Below are positions 34,527 through 44,077 of a stretch of DNA of 64,000 bases, piece by piece. How positions within the stretch are numbered: position 1 is the stretch's first letter; the number at the start of each line of letters is the position of its first letter. The position numbers were made by a program, and so were the translations under genes. Where the stretch lies: positions 29,837 to 93,836 of the forward strand of contig CACLAD010000003.1 of assembly GCA_902604715.1 (NCBI GenBank). The letters are read 5' to 3'. The DNA comes from an uncultured Bacteroidota bacterium (GTDB lineage: Bacteria > Bacteroidota > Bacteroidia > Flavobacteriales > Flavobacteriaceae). A model generated the notes under the pieces. That model was not told the DNA's origin, did no database searches, and saw only the letters and a program-made list of their open reading frames with translations.

Positions 34527-36894
34527 ATTTATTAGCAGAATATCCGTAACCATATCCGTAATTATAACCATACTTATACCCATATTGATAACCATATTTA
34601 TAACCGAATTCGGCACTGTTTCCGACTGAATTTAATACAATACTAAGGCTTTTCAAATTTTTGGTATTTAAAATTTCATTAATATAGCTTACTATTTTTT
34701 TGTTAGTATAATTAGCTCTAAAAATATAGACAACAGAATCTACATTATCTAAAATTTGAAAAGTGTCAGAAACCAAAAGACAAGGTGCAGAATCAATTAT
34801 TATATAATCATAATCATTTTTCAAAATTTCATATAATTTTTTAAATAATTCACTAGCTAAGAGGGATGTTGGATTTGGAGGGATATTACCTGAAAATAAC
34901 ACATCTAAATTATCAAAACGATTAATATAACTTTTATACTTTTCTAAATCACTATTGTATAAAATATCCGAAACACCCCTCAAATTTTTGTCAACATTAA
35001 AAAATTTATGAATTTGAGGGTTTCTTAAATCTGCACCCACAAGGATCACTTTTTTCTTAAGCTCATTAGATAAAATTGCAGCAGTGTTAACTGAAATTAT
35101 AGTCTTTCCCTCACCTTTTATCGAAGAGGTAAAAAGAATAGACTTATTATCATCATTTATATCAAGACTTTTTTCAACATACTGCATATTTGAAATTAGC
35201 ATACGTACACTTTCAGATAAAACTCCCCTTGAGTAGGAGTTTGGCAATTTTTGGGTTTCTTCTTTTTTTCGAATGAAGGGTACCTCAGCTATTATAGGTA
35301 ATTTAGGGTCTAAAATTTGTGTGAGTTGTTCTTTATTATGAATCTTGTTATCTAATAAAAACCATAAGTAAATTAAAGCATAATAAATAAAAAGAGCTAA
35401 AAGTATTGCAGAAAAATAAGTTACGTTTGCTCTTGGAGATACTGGAATACCACTTGACAGAGGGTAATCAATTATTTTGATTGTGGGTTTCACAACGGCC
35501 AAATTGATGGATGCTTCTTCTCTTTTTTGTAAAAGAAGCAAATATAAAGCCTCTTTTATTGAGAGCTCTCGTTCTATTGACCTTAAAATCTTCTCATTTT
35601 CAGGAACATTATTATAAATATTTTGAAATTCTGATTCTTTAGCAGTTAAGTTTTCGATTTTTATTTCTAAAGAGTTCAAATAATTATTTATTGACTTTAC
35701 AATATTACTCTTTAAATTATCTAATTGATTTTCAATTGATTGGACTAAAACATTATTAGGACCAGATTCAGAAATAAATCTATTCCTTTCCGAAATTATT
35801 TTATTGTATTCAATGATTATTGCATTTAAGTCAAAATTTTCAAGACCTATGTTTATGGGCAAATACTCATACTCATTATAATTTATTGTTTCAGATAAAT
35901 AATTTGCAATGGTCTTTTGAGACTCTGAAATAAATAACTCACTATTGTATGTAAACTTTAGATCTATATTATTTCCAGCATCAAGGGACAAGTCAGAAAG
36001 ATTATTTTTTTGTTTAAAATTTTGTTTTCTAAGCTCAATAACTTCTAGCTCAGATTTGAGTATAACTTCTCTTGTATCAACAAATTCTATTGTTCTTTTG
36101 TACTCAAGTTGTCTATCATCAATACCATCATTATCAAACTCAAAAAGTAAATTTTCAAGATATTTTTCACCTATTTCTACATTAGGATAAACTAGTTTAA
36201 TTTGTAATTGATCGCTATCCTTACCAAGAGATGATACTGTGAGATTTGACCTGAATTCGTTAGCTTTATGCTTAGTTGGAATAATTTTTAAATTTCTAGC
36301 CAATTTTTCTTCTGAATCATTATTAATAGTTAAATCAAAAGGAAGATTGTGTTTAGCTGAGGTTGTTGTGAGATTATCAAATGAGTAGCTTTTGGTTTCA
36401 TCACTTTCACCCAAGTTTGAATTTATATATAGTTTATTTTTACTTATTTCAATTTCATAATTATGTATATGCTTGACAGTATCAGTATTTATATTGAATT
36501 TTAATTGGAAATCTTCAAACCAATCATCTTGAGTTGTTTCTGTTGACTTTATTTTGCCCTCTTTGATATAAATAACATTAGATTTTAACTTTTTAACAAC
36601 ATTTTCATGTAATGAAAATGATTTTAATATGGTAACCTCATTTTCAAGATTTATCATAGACCTATTGAATATTGTCAATTCTGATGGTAATGCCATCTCA
36701 CTGTCCATGGCTTCATCAATCATTTGTATAACTGACATTGATTCGTATTTAAAAGTTGCATACCTTAGATATAAAAAAGATGAAAATATAAACAATAACA
36801 GAAGAATTAAGAGATATGGCCAAAAGCTTAGATATCTTAGAATTTCTACTCTGTAATTTCTATTTTCAAAAGTATCAATTATGTTAGGTTGCAT
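34519..36894 (-). CDS. Polysaccharide co-polymerase / tyrosine autokinase (Wzc-like)
   Basis: Inner-membrane chain-length regulator and BY-kinase (791 aa). Two membrane segments (about 28-48 and 495-520) flank a long periplasmic Wzz/GNVR domain with coiled-coil stretches. The cytoplasmic kinase has Walker A SSIKGEGKT (K597), Walker A' VILVGADLRNP and Walker B YDYIIIDSAP. The C-terminus is a striking Tyr/Gly tail: 11 tyrosines in about 22 residues (GYKYGYQYGYKYGYNYGYG), the expected autophosphorylation cluster in unusually regular form. It is the last gene of the polysaccharide operon, 1 base after the OPX gene, and works with the Wza-like lipoprotein and CpsB-like phosphatase. Confidence 0.94.
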   Translation of the reverse strand: MQPNIIDTFENRNYRVEILRYLSFWPYLLILLLLFIFSSFLYLRYATFKYESMSVIQMIDEAMDSEMALPSELTIFNRSMINLENEVTILKSFSLHENVVKKLKSNVIYIKEGKIKSTETTQDDWFEDFQLKFNINTDTVKHIHNYEIEISKNKLYINSNLGESDETKSYSFDNLTTTSAKHNLPFDLTINNDSEEKLARNLKIIPTKHKANEFRSNLTVSSLGKDSDQLQIKLVYPNVEIGEKYLENLLFEFDNDGIDDRQLEYKRTIEFVDTREVILKSELEVIELRKQNFKQKNNLSDLSLDAGNNIDLKFTYNSELFISESQKTIANYLSETINYNEYEYLPINIGLENFDLNAIIIEYNKIISERNRFISESGPNNVLVQSIENQLDNLKSNIVKSINNYLNSLEIKIENLTAKESEFQNIYNNVPENEKILRSIERELSIKEALYLLLLQKREEASINLAVVKPTIKIIDYPLSSGIPVSPRANVTYFSAILLALFIYYALIYLWFLLDNKIHNKEQLTQILDPKLPIIAEVPFIRKKEETQKLPNSYSRGVLSESVRMLISNMQYVEKSLDINDDNKSILFTSSIKGEGKTIISVNTAAILSNELKKKVILVGADLRNPQIHKFFNVDKNLRGVSDILYNSDLEKYKSYINRFDNLDVLFSGNIPPNPTSLLASELFKKLYEILKNDYDYIIIDSAPCLLVSDTFQILDNVDSVVYIFRANYTNKKIVSYINEILNTKNLKSLSIVLNSVGNSAEFGYKYGYQYGYKYGYNYGYGYGYSANKST

Positions 36895-36895
36895 A

Positions 36896-37648
36896 CTAAT
36901 TTGATGTTGTTATTAAAACTATAGAAGTTAAAATCAAGGAGATGAAGCTAATGAAATTTCGTGAGTCAGAAATTATACCTGCATTTTTAATTCTCGCATT
37001 GTTGGGATTTACAATAATTACATCTCCTGGAAGCACTTGAAAGCTATCAGAGTTAATAAAATCAAGAGTGGTAATATCAATTTTTGAAACCGTTAAATTT
37101 CCGTTATTTTCTCTAACTAACTTTATATCCCTTCTTTCACCATTTATGGTTAAATCTCCAGCAATACCAATTGCCTCTAATAAATCCATATTGTTTTTTA
37201 AGAAATTATATCTTCCTGGCTTGTTTACTTCACCTATAATTGTAAAATATGAGTTTAAAATTTTCACATCAACACTTGCATTTAAAAGTAAACCCTGTTT
37301 GACAAGAGATTTTTGAATAAGAGTTGATACCTCTCTAGTAGTGAGGTTATTTACCATAATATCTCCTAAAATAGGAACACTAATAAAACCATTTTTATCA
37401 ACTAAAAATCCGTTAATTTGAAAAGTTTCAAGAGAAGATGATGTTAAATTATCTTCAAAAGTAAAGAGCTGTGAAATTTCTGGTGATGACGCAGATAATT
37501 TAATCCTTAGTATATCATCTGGCTTGATTGTAATCTGCTTGTAAGAGATGTCAAAATTTTTAACCAATTCATTGTTTTGTAAAATCAAGACATCCTTCTT
37601 TGACGAGCAAGAAAAAACCAAAACAAATAATAATAGAATATATCTCAT
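36896..37648 (-). CDS. Polysaccharide export lipoprotein (Wza-like OPX family)
   Basis: Outer-membrane export component (250 aa) of the Wzx/Wzy pathway. The signal peptide ends LVFSC, with lipidated Cys about residue 14. A polysaccharide export sequence domain (about 38-125, starting ITIKPDDILRIKLSA, with GFISVPILGDI) is followed by an SLBB-type domain (YFTIIGEVNKPGRYNF, then LLEAIGIAGDLTINGERRDI). A C-terminal hydrophobic segment (about 230-247) may anchor it in the envelope, as in other short OPX proteins. It lies 1 base upstream of the kinase gene. Confidence 0.93.
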   Translation of the reverse strand: MRYILLLFVLVFSCSSKKDVLILQNNELVKNFDISYKQITIKPDDILRIKLSASSPEISQLFTFEDNLTSSSLETFQINGFLVDKNGFISVPILGDIMVNNLTTREVSTLIQKSLVKQGLLLNASVDVKILNSYFTIIGEVNKPGRYNFLKNNMDLLEAIGIAGDLTINGERRDIKLVRENNGNLTVSKIDITTLDFINSDSFQVLPGDVIIVNPNNARIKNAGIISDSRNFISFISLILTSIVLITTSN

Positions 37649-37733
37649 TATACTAAATTGGGTGCTAATTTAATTAATAAATTTGATTAAAAGATTACTT
37701 GATTAACATATATTTAAAGAATCTTAAGAAAAA

Positions 37734-38804
37734 CTAGGAAGATTTATCTGACCAATAATTCTTTAATTTAATTAAAATATATTTGTGATTAATCCATAAT
37801 CTTTCTCTAAATATCTTTGAATTGATTAGCAGAGTTAACCTAACATTTATTATTTCAATTAATTCATAGCATTTTACATAAAATCTATACATAGCATTGA
37901 AATATTTTGAATTTAATTGAATGATGTGAAGATTTTTTCGAAAAAAAAGTTTTGATTTATATCCCTTGAAGAAAATAGAGACTATACCGTAAAAACTTTT
38001 AGCTGCAATATTTTTTTCAGAAAAAATATTATTTTTCTCAGAAGCGAAAGAAAGAATATCAAGAATAGTTTTAAACTGTAAATAATTAGTTATTTTTCCA
38101 TTATCGTTATAAAACCAACTAAATATAAAATGTTTATAAAGATTGAATCTTGATGGAACCCAGACGTTATTTATTTTAAATTTATCAAATAAAAATATTG
38201 ATGGTAAAAGTTTGTAATCATATTTTTTTTTCAACAGATTACTATGCAATTCAATTGATGCAATATAATCATTGTGGTTTAATCTATTTAGATGTCTATG
38301 ATGAATTAAATCACCTGCAAAAGAAAATTCATTATTCTTTGATGTAAAAAAACCCTTACTGATTAAAATTTTATTAGTTTTTTCAATATCTTTCTTACTA
38401 ATAAGAATGTCAATGTCGCCAATCATTCTTTCGTTAAGTATTTCTTTTTCATTGTAAATTAGTGCTGCTGACCCTTTAAGAAAGACATATTCTATGTGAT
38501 TAGAATTTAAGATATTTACTACAAAAGATATTTGTTTAAGTATTTCAATATTTCTGTTTGTATTTATCTTATATATTTTTGTTAAATACTCAAGTAGATC
38601 TGATGGAAAATATGATTTGATTTTTTTTCGAACTATCGCACCATAAATTGCAGGTAAAATTAAATGTTCACTACCCAACCTTACAAATATTTCCCAAAAA
38701 TGATTGTTATCGATAAAAGAAGTTGAAGGTTTAACCGAATCATCAGGATGTACTATGGTTGCAATATATTCTAAAATATATTTTTTGTTAAGACTTTTCA
38801 CCAA
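37734..38804 (-). CDS. Nucleotidyltransferase-fold protein of the polysaccharide locus
   Basis: Protein of 356 aa belonging to the uncharacterised nucleotidyltransferase family (NTP_transf_5 type) often found in capsule loci. The core motif is YVFLKGSAALIY followed by RMIGDIDILISKKDI (about residues 103-145), giving the GS...DxD pattern of the polymerase-beta fold. Conserved histidines follow in HHRHLNR. The substrate is unknown; modification of a sugar or protein in the locus is possible. Its start overlaps the end of the GT2 gene by 17 bases. An 85-base gap separates it from the OPX gene. Confidence 0.7.
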   Translation of the reverse strand: MVKSLNKKYILEYIATIVHPDDSVKPSTSFIDNNHFWEIFVRLGSEHLILPAIYGAIVRKKIKSYFPSDLLEYLTKIYKINTNRNIEILKQISFVVNILNSNHIEYVFLKGSAALIYNEKEILNERMIGDIDILISKKDIEKTNKILISKGFFTSKNNEFSFAGDLIHHRHLNRLNHNDYIASIELHSNLLKKKYDYKLLPSIFLFDKFKINNVWVPSRFNLYKHFIFSWFYNDNGKITNYLQFKTILDILSFASEKNNIFSEKNIAAKSFYGIVSIFFKGYKSKLFFRKNLHIIQLNSKYFNAMYRFYVKCYELIEIINVRLTLLINSKIFRERLWINHKYILIKLKNYWSDKSS

Positions 38805-39546
38805 AAAATTGCTTAAGCTTTGAAATATTTTTTTTTAATAGTGTAAAAAAACCGCCGACATCATTATTTCTAATTGCTTTATAATCTTCATATGTTTTTT
38901 TTATCAAGTTATTTAAGCCACCATTGGAAATACCACCTAAACGCATTATTGTTATAACTTTTTGTAAATAAAAAAAATTCAAACTTTTATCTTTTAAAAT
39001 TCTTAGCATAAAATCATAATCAGAGGATATTTTGTATGACAAGTCAAAAAGACCATGCTTATCATAAACTTCTTTTTTTAAAAATAAAGTTGGATGAGCA
39101 GGCATCCACCCATCATTGATTAAACTATCATTAAATTGGCAACTTTTCCAGTATCTAATGACTTTATCAGTATTTTTTTTTGAAACATACATTAAATCAC
39201 CATAGATTCCGTCATAAACACCTTTATGCATTACACAGTATATTTCTGAAATTATATTTAAGTGAGCAAGAAAATCATCAGAATGTACAAATCCAATTAT
39301 ATCACCAGATGCTCTATTTATTCCTTTGTTTAATGCATCATAAATCCCATCATCTTTTTCATTAATAAAAATGATATTATCGAAAGACTTTTTATAGTTC
39401 TGAATAATATTAGATGTATTATCTTGTGAGTTGCCGTCAACAATTATTATTTCGATATTGTTATAATCCTGATTAAGTATAGATTCAAGACATTTATTTA
39501 TAGTTTTTTCACTATTATAAGTTGCCGTTATTATACTAAACTTCAT
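38788..39546 (-). CDS. Family 2 glycosyltransferase
   Basis: Cytosolic GT-A glycosyltransferase of 252 aa. The N-terminus FSIITATYNSEKTINKCLES, the nucleotide-sugar segment IIIVDGNSQDNTSNII and the DXD-like HSDD (in GFVHSDD) are typical of GT2. The EKDDGIYDALNKGINRA stretch matches the WcaA/WbbD-like subgroup that adds a sugar to a lipid-linked oligosaccharide. Donor and acceptor cannot be predicted. It directly follows the UDP-xylose synthase-like gene with no intergenic base. Confidence 0.9.
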   Translation of the reverse strand: MKFSIITATYNSEKTINKCLESILNQDYNNIEIIIVDGNSQDNTSNIIQNYKKSFDNIIFINEKDDGIYDALNKGINRASGDIIGFVHSDDFLAHLNIISEIYCVMHKGVYDGIYGDLMYVSKKNTDKVIRYWKSCQFNDSLINDGWMPAHPTLFLKKEVYDKHGLFDLSYKISSDYDFMLRILKDKSLNFFYLQKVITIMRLGGISNGGLNNLIKKTYEDYKAIRNNDVGGFFTLLKKNISKLKQFFGEKS

Positions 39547-40482
39547 TTATATTATTGATTTAAAATAATTGATGGTTTTTTGTAATCCTTCTTTTAACTG
39601 GGTTTTTGGAATCCATCCACCTAATTGTTCTTTAGCTAAAGAAATATCAGGTTTTCTTTGCTTAGGGTCATCTTTTGGTAAAGGGCAAAAAACTAATTTT
39701 GATTTGGAATTTGTTAATTGTAAAATATTCATGGCTAGATCAATCATCGTGAACTCATTAGGATTTCCTATGTTTACGGGTCCTAAAAAATCGGATTCTG
39801 AATTCATCATTCTTATTGTACCCTCAACTAAATCGTCCACGTACTGAAAACTTCTTGTTTGGAAACCATCTCCAAACACGGTTATATCTTTACCCTTTAG
39901 TGCTTGAACAATAAAATTTGAAACAACCCTTCCATCATTCATGTTCATTCTTGGTCCGTAGGTATTAAATATTCTTATAATTTTGATTTTAATATTATGC
40001 TGTTTATGGTAATCCATAAACAGAGTCTCAGCACATCGCTTACCCTCATCATAGCAGGATCTAATTCCAATTGGATTTACATTACCCCAGTACGATTCCT
40101 TTTGAGGGTGAACTATTGGGTCACCGTATACCTCAGACGTTGATGCTTGTAAAATTTTAGAATTGGTACGTTTAGCTAAACCCAAAACATTAATTGCACC
40201 TAAAACAGATGTTTTAATTGTTTTAATCGGGTTATGCTGATAGTGAATCGGAGATGCTGGACATGCCAGGTTATATATTTCATCAATATCATAGTAAAAA
40301 GGTTCAGTTATATCGTGTTCAATGAGTTTAAAATTATTGTCTTTTATTAAATGCTCAATATTTTTTTTATTTCCCGTAAAATAATTATCTAAACAAATTA
40401 TTTTATTACCTTCATTTAATAAGCGTTCACATAAATGTGATCCAACAAATCCAGCTCCACCTGTTATTAAAATTCTTTTCAT
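39547..40482 (-). CDS. UDP-glucuronate decarboxylase (UDP-xylose synthase)
   Basis: Extended SDR enzyme (311 aa) that converts UDP-glucuronate to UDP-xylose with bound NAD. UXS signatures are [32 protein letters not shown], the diagnostic [26 protein letters not shown], and active-site Tyr/Lys in SCYDEGKR, followed by [20 protein letters not shown]. Its substrate would come from the Ugd encoded at 51011. It overlaps the upstream GT2 gene by 4 bases. This predicts xylose (or 4-keto-arabinose-derived sugar) in the polysaccharide. Confidence 0.9.
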   Translation of the reverse strand: MKRILITGGAGFVGSHLCERLLNEGNKIICLDNYFTGNKKNIEHLIKDNNFKLIEHDITEPFYYDIDEIYNLACPASPIHYQHNPIKTIKTSVLGAINVLGLAKRTNSKILQASTSEVYGDPIVHPQKESYWGNVNPIGIRSCYDEGKRCAETLFMDYHKQHNIKIKIIRIFNTYGPRMNMNDGRVVSNFIVQALKGKDITVFGDGFQTRSFQYVDDLVEGTIRMMNSESDFLGPVNIGNPNEFTMIDLAMNILQLTNSKSKLVFCPLPKDDPKQRKPDISLAKEQLGGWIPKTQLKEGLQKTINYFKSII

Positions 40483-41303
40483 AACTTTTTTTTAAGTTCA
40501 ATAACTTTTGTTTGTATTTGAAAAAAGTAATTGGACTTATATATAGCCAATCTGAAACCGGCTACTCCATCCAAAAAACCAAATTTTATAAAAAATGTTC
40601 CAAAAAAATACACCCATGGAAGTAAGCCAAAATCCATTAATATATACTTAAGTTTTTGTCTAAAATTAAGTGAGTTTATTTTGGATTTTTTGATAGATAA
40701 AAATCTATGCGCTTCCCAACTTGAGTAAGCATTATGTCTTTGTATGTAGTGAGAGAGGCCTTTATAATCTTTGTGAAATATGGGTGAGTTAATTTTACCT
40801 ACGCTTCCTGACAAAATCGGATGCTCATGTATTTCCATATCCAAATGACTCCAATAATCTTCATCAATTCTTTCATATCTTCCACATTCTTTTTTAAATA
40901 AGGCTAACTTACTCATTTTATCACCAAATTTTATTTCCTTACCCATAAAAAAATTATTATATGTAAGCCAAAAACCCACATGTTTTGTAGACCTAGTTTT
41001 ATCAAAAATTTCATTCACAAATTTATCGGTCAAAAACTCATCAGCATCCAAAAATAAAACCCAATCATTAATTATTTTTATATTTTCAAGGGCCCAATTC
41101 CTTTTCTTTGGAAATCTGCCATTCCAATTGAAGTTAACAATCTTATAATTATAGGACTTTGCTATTTGTGTAGTTTTATCAGTACTATTTGAGTCTACAA
41201 TTATAACTTCAGAAAATTTATATAATTTTTCCAAGCATTTTGGTAAATTTATTTCTTCATTTTTTACTGAAATGATAACAGTTACTGGAATATTTTTAGT
41301 CAT
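40479..41303 (-). CDS. Family 2 glycosyltransferase (LPS-core-like)
   Basis: GT2-type glycosyltransferase of 274 aa resembling the WaaE/KdtX-like group. Motifs are [36 protein letters not shown], the RNWAL segment that follows NWNGRFPKK, and the DXD motif in [11 protein letters not shown]. The C-terminal region is hydrophobic with a possible membrane-associated helix ([17 protein letters not shown]), so it may act at the membrane on the undecaprenyl-linked intermediate. It overlaps the acetyltransferase gene upstream by 8 bases and uxs downstream by 4. Confidence 0.9.
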   Translation of the reverse strand: MTKNIPVTVIISVKNEEINLPKCLEKLYKFSEVIIVDSNSTDKTTQIAKSYNYKIVNFNWNGRFPKKRNWALENIKIINDWVLFLDADEFLTDKFVNEIFDKTRSTKHVGFWLTYNNFFMGKEIKFGDKMSKLALFKKECGRYERIDEDYWSHLDMEIHEHPILSGSVGKINSPIFHKDYKGLSHYIQRHNAYSSWEAHRFLSIKKSKINSLNFRQKLKYILMDFGLLPWVYFFGTFFIKFGFLDGVAGFRLAIYKSNYFFQIQTKVIELKKKL

Positions 41304-41847
41304 TTATAATTCTTTTTTTTAAAAATTTTGCGGGATTACCACCAACAACTGTCCATTCCCTCACATCATTGTAAACCGAGGAAGTAGCGCCTACTACTGC
41401 ACCCTCACCTACCGTAACCCCCATCCCTATGAATGATGATGCACCAACCCAAGATTTTTCCTTTATTATTATTGGAGCTGTTATTAAAGGGTAACTACTA
41501 TCACTTATGTCATGGGATGCAGTACATAAAAATGATTTTTGTGAAACAACGGTGTGCTTTTCCATTATTAATTTGTCCACATTGTAACAATCAACCTCAG
41601 AAGCAATACAAGAGTATTCATGCATTTCTAAATTCCAAGGTGCATAAATTTTTGCTGTTGAATACACATTAGCAGTATCGTGAACTGATGCACCAAATAT
41701 TCTAAGTAAAAATAATTTCCATTTTCTACCGGTGCTTCGGGGAAAGGGTTTTGCGAAAAAAAACCAAACAATTATCCAAACAAAACGCAATAATTGATGC
41801 TTAAATCCTAGATTATTTTTATAATTAGACAGGTCTAGTTCTTTCAT
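41296..41847 (-). CDS. WcaF-like O-acetyltransferase (left-handed beta-helix)
   Basis: Hexapeptide-repeat acyltransferase of 183 aa, similar to the colanic-acid WcaF group. The N-terminal part (LGFKHQLLRFVWIIVWFFFAKPFPRSTGRKWK) is the membrane-proximal signature of this subgroup. It is followed by hexapeptide turns (about residues 60-175) including AKIYAPWNLEMHEYSCI, a likely catalytic His in TASHDI, and VVGGNPAKFLKKR. It probably transfers acetyl from acetyl-CoA to a sugar hydroxyl of the repeat unit. It is one of three such acyltransferases in this locus. Confidence 0.88.
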   Translation of the reverse strand: MKELDLSNYKNNLGFKHQLLRFVWIIVWFFFAKPFPRSTGRKWKLFLLRIFGASVHDTANVYSTAKIYAPWNLEMHEYSCIASEVDCYNVDKLIMEKHTVVSQKSFLCTASHDISDSSYPLITAPIIIKEKSWVGASSFIGMGVTVGEGAVVGATSSVYNDVREWTVVGGNPAKFLKKRIIND

Positions 41848-41849
41848 AA

Positions 41850-43019
41850 CTAATCAATTTTAACAAACTCTGGGATTTCTGATTTATTTAAAAGCCATTT
41901 ATATAAAAGGATTGTGTCATCAGAAATTTTTTTCCAAACAAATTTATTCTTAACCAAATTATAACCATTTATTCCAATCTTGTCACGAATACTTTTATTT
42001 AAGGATATAAATTTACAAATATCATGAGCCAATCTAATTGGTTCATTATGAATTTTAATTGCTGAATTTGATTCAAATCCTTCTGGAATATTACATTCTT
42101 TGGTCATTAAAACAGGAAGCTTATATGACCATGCTTCAAGAATTGACATAGGTAAACCCTCGCTATATGACGGTAAAATAAAGGCATCAACATCATTTAG
42201 TAAATTTTGTTTATCAATTTCAAACGCAGGGCCATTAAAATTCACAAGTTTAGATATACCTAAAGTGTTACATAATTCTTCAAGTTCATTTTGATGATTT
42301 AATTCTGACCATCCAGCGATAATAAATTCCCAATTTTTTAAAACTTTTGGATCTTTTTGATTGATTATACTTATTGACTTAATTAATGAAACCAATCCTT
42401 TTTTGGGGTGAATTCGCCCCAGAAATAATAATTTACTTTTGATTTTTCTGTTTGAAATTTTACCTAGTTTTTTTTTAACGTTAATTCCGTTAGGAATTAT
42501 TGCTACAGGATTTTTAAGCCCAAAGCGTCTTATCGAAAGATATTCTGACTCACACAAAGCATGAATACAATCAGCAGATTTAAGATTATTATTTTCGTAA
42601 AAACAACCAATTATCTTTTTTTTCCATCTTGAATTTTTCAACGCCCAAGTATCTAGCATTCCTCTTGGAGTAATAATTGTTCTAATTTTATTTTTATTTT
42701 TATAATCTAAAATTAGCTTTGAGTTGTAACTCCATATTCCTTGCTGATGAACAATTTGACAAGGATTTTCATTAAGGCAGTCCGTTAATGTAAAATTAAA
42801 GCCTAATTTTTTGGGGCCAATTATATCATATTTAAGCATTTTCAACTTTCCCCATGATTTAAGATCATGTTCACTAAACTCATCTGAGAACGAAATAACC
42901 TTAAGATTTAGTTCATCAGAAAAATTAAGATTGAGAGATAAGTTCCTTACGCTGTTGAAAAGTCCTCCAGCATTTCTTGAATTGGAACCTGTTACAATAT
43001 TAACTTTAATCTTTGACAA
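41850..43019 (-). CDS. Family 4 glycosyltransferase
   Basis: GT-B fold glycosyltransferase of 389 aa. The N-terminal half carries a glycine-rich loop (NSRNAGGLFNSVRNLS) and the conserved ITPRGMLDTWALKNSRWKK stretch common in exopolysaccharide GT4 enzymes. The C-terminal half has LLFLGRIHPKKGL and the E-x7-E nucleotide-sugar site in PSYSEGLPMSILEAWSY. The donor is unknown. It overlaps the adjacent acyltransferase gene by 14 bases. Confidence 0.9.
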   Translation of the reverse strand: MSKIKVNIVTGSNSRNAGGLFNSVRNLSLNLNFSDELNLKVISFSDEFSEHDLKSWGKLKMLKYDIIGPKKLGFNFTLTDCLNENPCQIVHQQGIWSYNSKLILDYKNKNKIRTIITPRGMLDTWALKNSRWKKKIIGCFYENNNLKSADCIHALCESEYLSIRRFGLKNPVAIIPNGINVKKKLGKISNRKIKSKLLFLGRIHPKKGLVSLIKSISIINQKDPKVLKNWEFIIAGWSELNHQNELEELCNTLGISKLVNFNGPAFEIDKQNLLNDVDAFILPSYSEGLPMSILEAWSYKLPVLMTKECNIPEGFESNSAIKIHNEPIRLAHDICKFISLNKSIRDKIGINGYNLVKNKFVWKKISDDTILLYKWLLNKSEIPEFVKID

Positions 43020-43455
43020 CTTTTTTTCTTGTTCTGATTAATTTGGCAGGATTTCCTGCGTAGATACACCGTTCAGGAACGTCTTTAGTTACTACACTTC
43101 CAGCTCCAATAATCAAATGACTACCAACAGAAACTCCTGGCAAGATAATTGATTTTGTTCCAATCCATACATCATTACCAATTATAACAGGTTTTCTATT
43201 AGTACCACCCTGTTTATTCATCGGTATATCATTTCTTTGAAATTTATGACTACCTGAAAGAATTGTAATATCGGGTCCCATCATAACATTATCCCCAATT
43301 ATGGTGTCATTTCCAATCCATGCACCACGATTTAAAGAAGATTCACTGCCAATTTCTATATTAATTCCAGTTACAAATTTCACATCAGAATGTACCTTAA
43401 AGTTATATTTATATTTTTTAAATATTCTTTTACATAAAAATCTTCTATTGCTCAT
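43006..43455 (-). CDS. Small hexapeptide-repeat acyltransferase
   Basis: Left-handed beta-helix acyltransferase of 149 aa. Repeated hexapeptide turns run through most of the protein: GSESSLNRGAWIGNDTIIGDNVMMGP, a likely catalytic His in LSGSHKF, then PVIIGNDVWIGTKSIILPGVSVG and GAGSVVTKDVPERCIYAGNPAKLI. This pattern is shared with maltose/galactoside and serine O-acetyltransferase-like enzymes in surface-sugar clusters. It lacks an extra N-terminal domain. It overlaps genes on both sides (14 and 11 bases). Confidence 0.87.
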   Translation of the reverse strand: MSNRRFLCKRIFKKYKYNFKVHSDVKFVTGINIEIGSESSLNRGAWIGNDTIIGDNVMMGPDITILSGSHKFQRNDIPMNKQGGTNRKPVIIGNDVWIGTKSIILPGVSVGSHLIIGAGSVVTKDVPERCIYAGNPAKLIRTRKKVVKD

Positions 43456-44077
43456 GGAAATATCGAAATTTTATAAATTTTGCTGGCACCCCGCCATAAA
43501 TTGAATGAGGTTTTACATTTTTATTTACTACGGAATTTGCTGCTATAATTGAATCATCACCAATTTTAACGCCTGGTAAAATTATACATCCTCTGCCAAT
43601 CCAACAATTTTCACCAATAATTATTTCTTTTCCTACATATCCTTGAATTTTAATATTTCCCTTATCAGAATAGTTGTGATTATAGTCTCTTATACTAGTA
43701 TACTCACCAATTGAAGTATTTTTCCCAATTTTTACTTTGAACAATGAAGTAATAAAACAACCATCGTTAATTGAAACATTTTCGTCTATAAATATTTCAG
43801 AATTTTCAGTTCCCTGAAAGACACAACTACTCCCAATCCTAACACGATTCATTAAAATTATATTTGAGCATGGAAATAGAAATTTAGGAATACCATCAAT
43901 AGTTACATTAGAACCTATTTTAGAAAAACCAAATCTAGCGATGTATTTTAAGTAAAATAAATTTGATTTTTGCTTTAAATATCGAAATAAATAAAACATT
44001 ATTGCGTGTACAACTCCAAATCTAAATCTACTAAGTTTTTCAAATAAAGATAATTTTCTAATGGGTATTTTTTTCAT
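43445..44077 (-). CDS. Hexapeptide-repeat acyltransferase
   Basis: Acyltransferase of the same fold as its neighbour but longer (210 aa), with an N-terminal region of about 55 residues rich in aromatic and basic residues (FGVVHAIMFYLFRYLKQK) that may bind the membrane. The beta-helix part contains GSNVTIDGIPKFLF, SINDGCFITSLFKVKIG, a candidate catalytic His in RDYNHNYS, then IIGENCWIGRGCIILPGVKIGDDSI and IYGGVPAKFIKFR. Two adjacent acyltransferases suggest two acylation sites per repeat unit. It overlaps the GT4 gene upstream by 4 bases (ATGA type). Confidence 0.87.
   Translation of the reverse strand: MKKIPIRKLSLFEKLSRFRFGVVHAIMFYLFRYLKQKSNLFYLKYIARFGFSKIGSNVTIDGIPKFLFPCSNIILMNRVRIGSSCVFQGTENSEIFIDENVSINDGCFITSLFKVKIGKNTSIGEYTSIRDYNHNYSDKGNIKIQGYVGKEIIIGENCWIGRGCIILPGVKIGDDSIIAANSVVNKNVKPHSIYGGVPAKFIKFRYFHEQ

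Noticed and set aside
34541..34603. CRISPR-like or noncoding tandem repeat
   Set aside because: The repeats are short imperfect codon repeats for the Tyr/Gly tail of the kinase, in frame, with no spacers.
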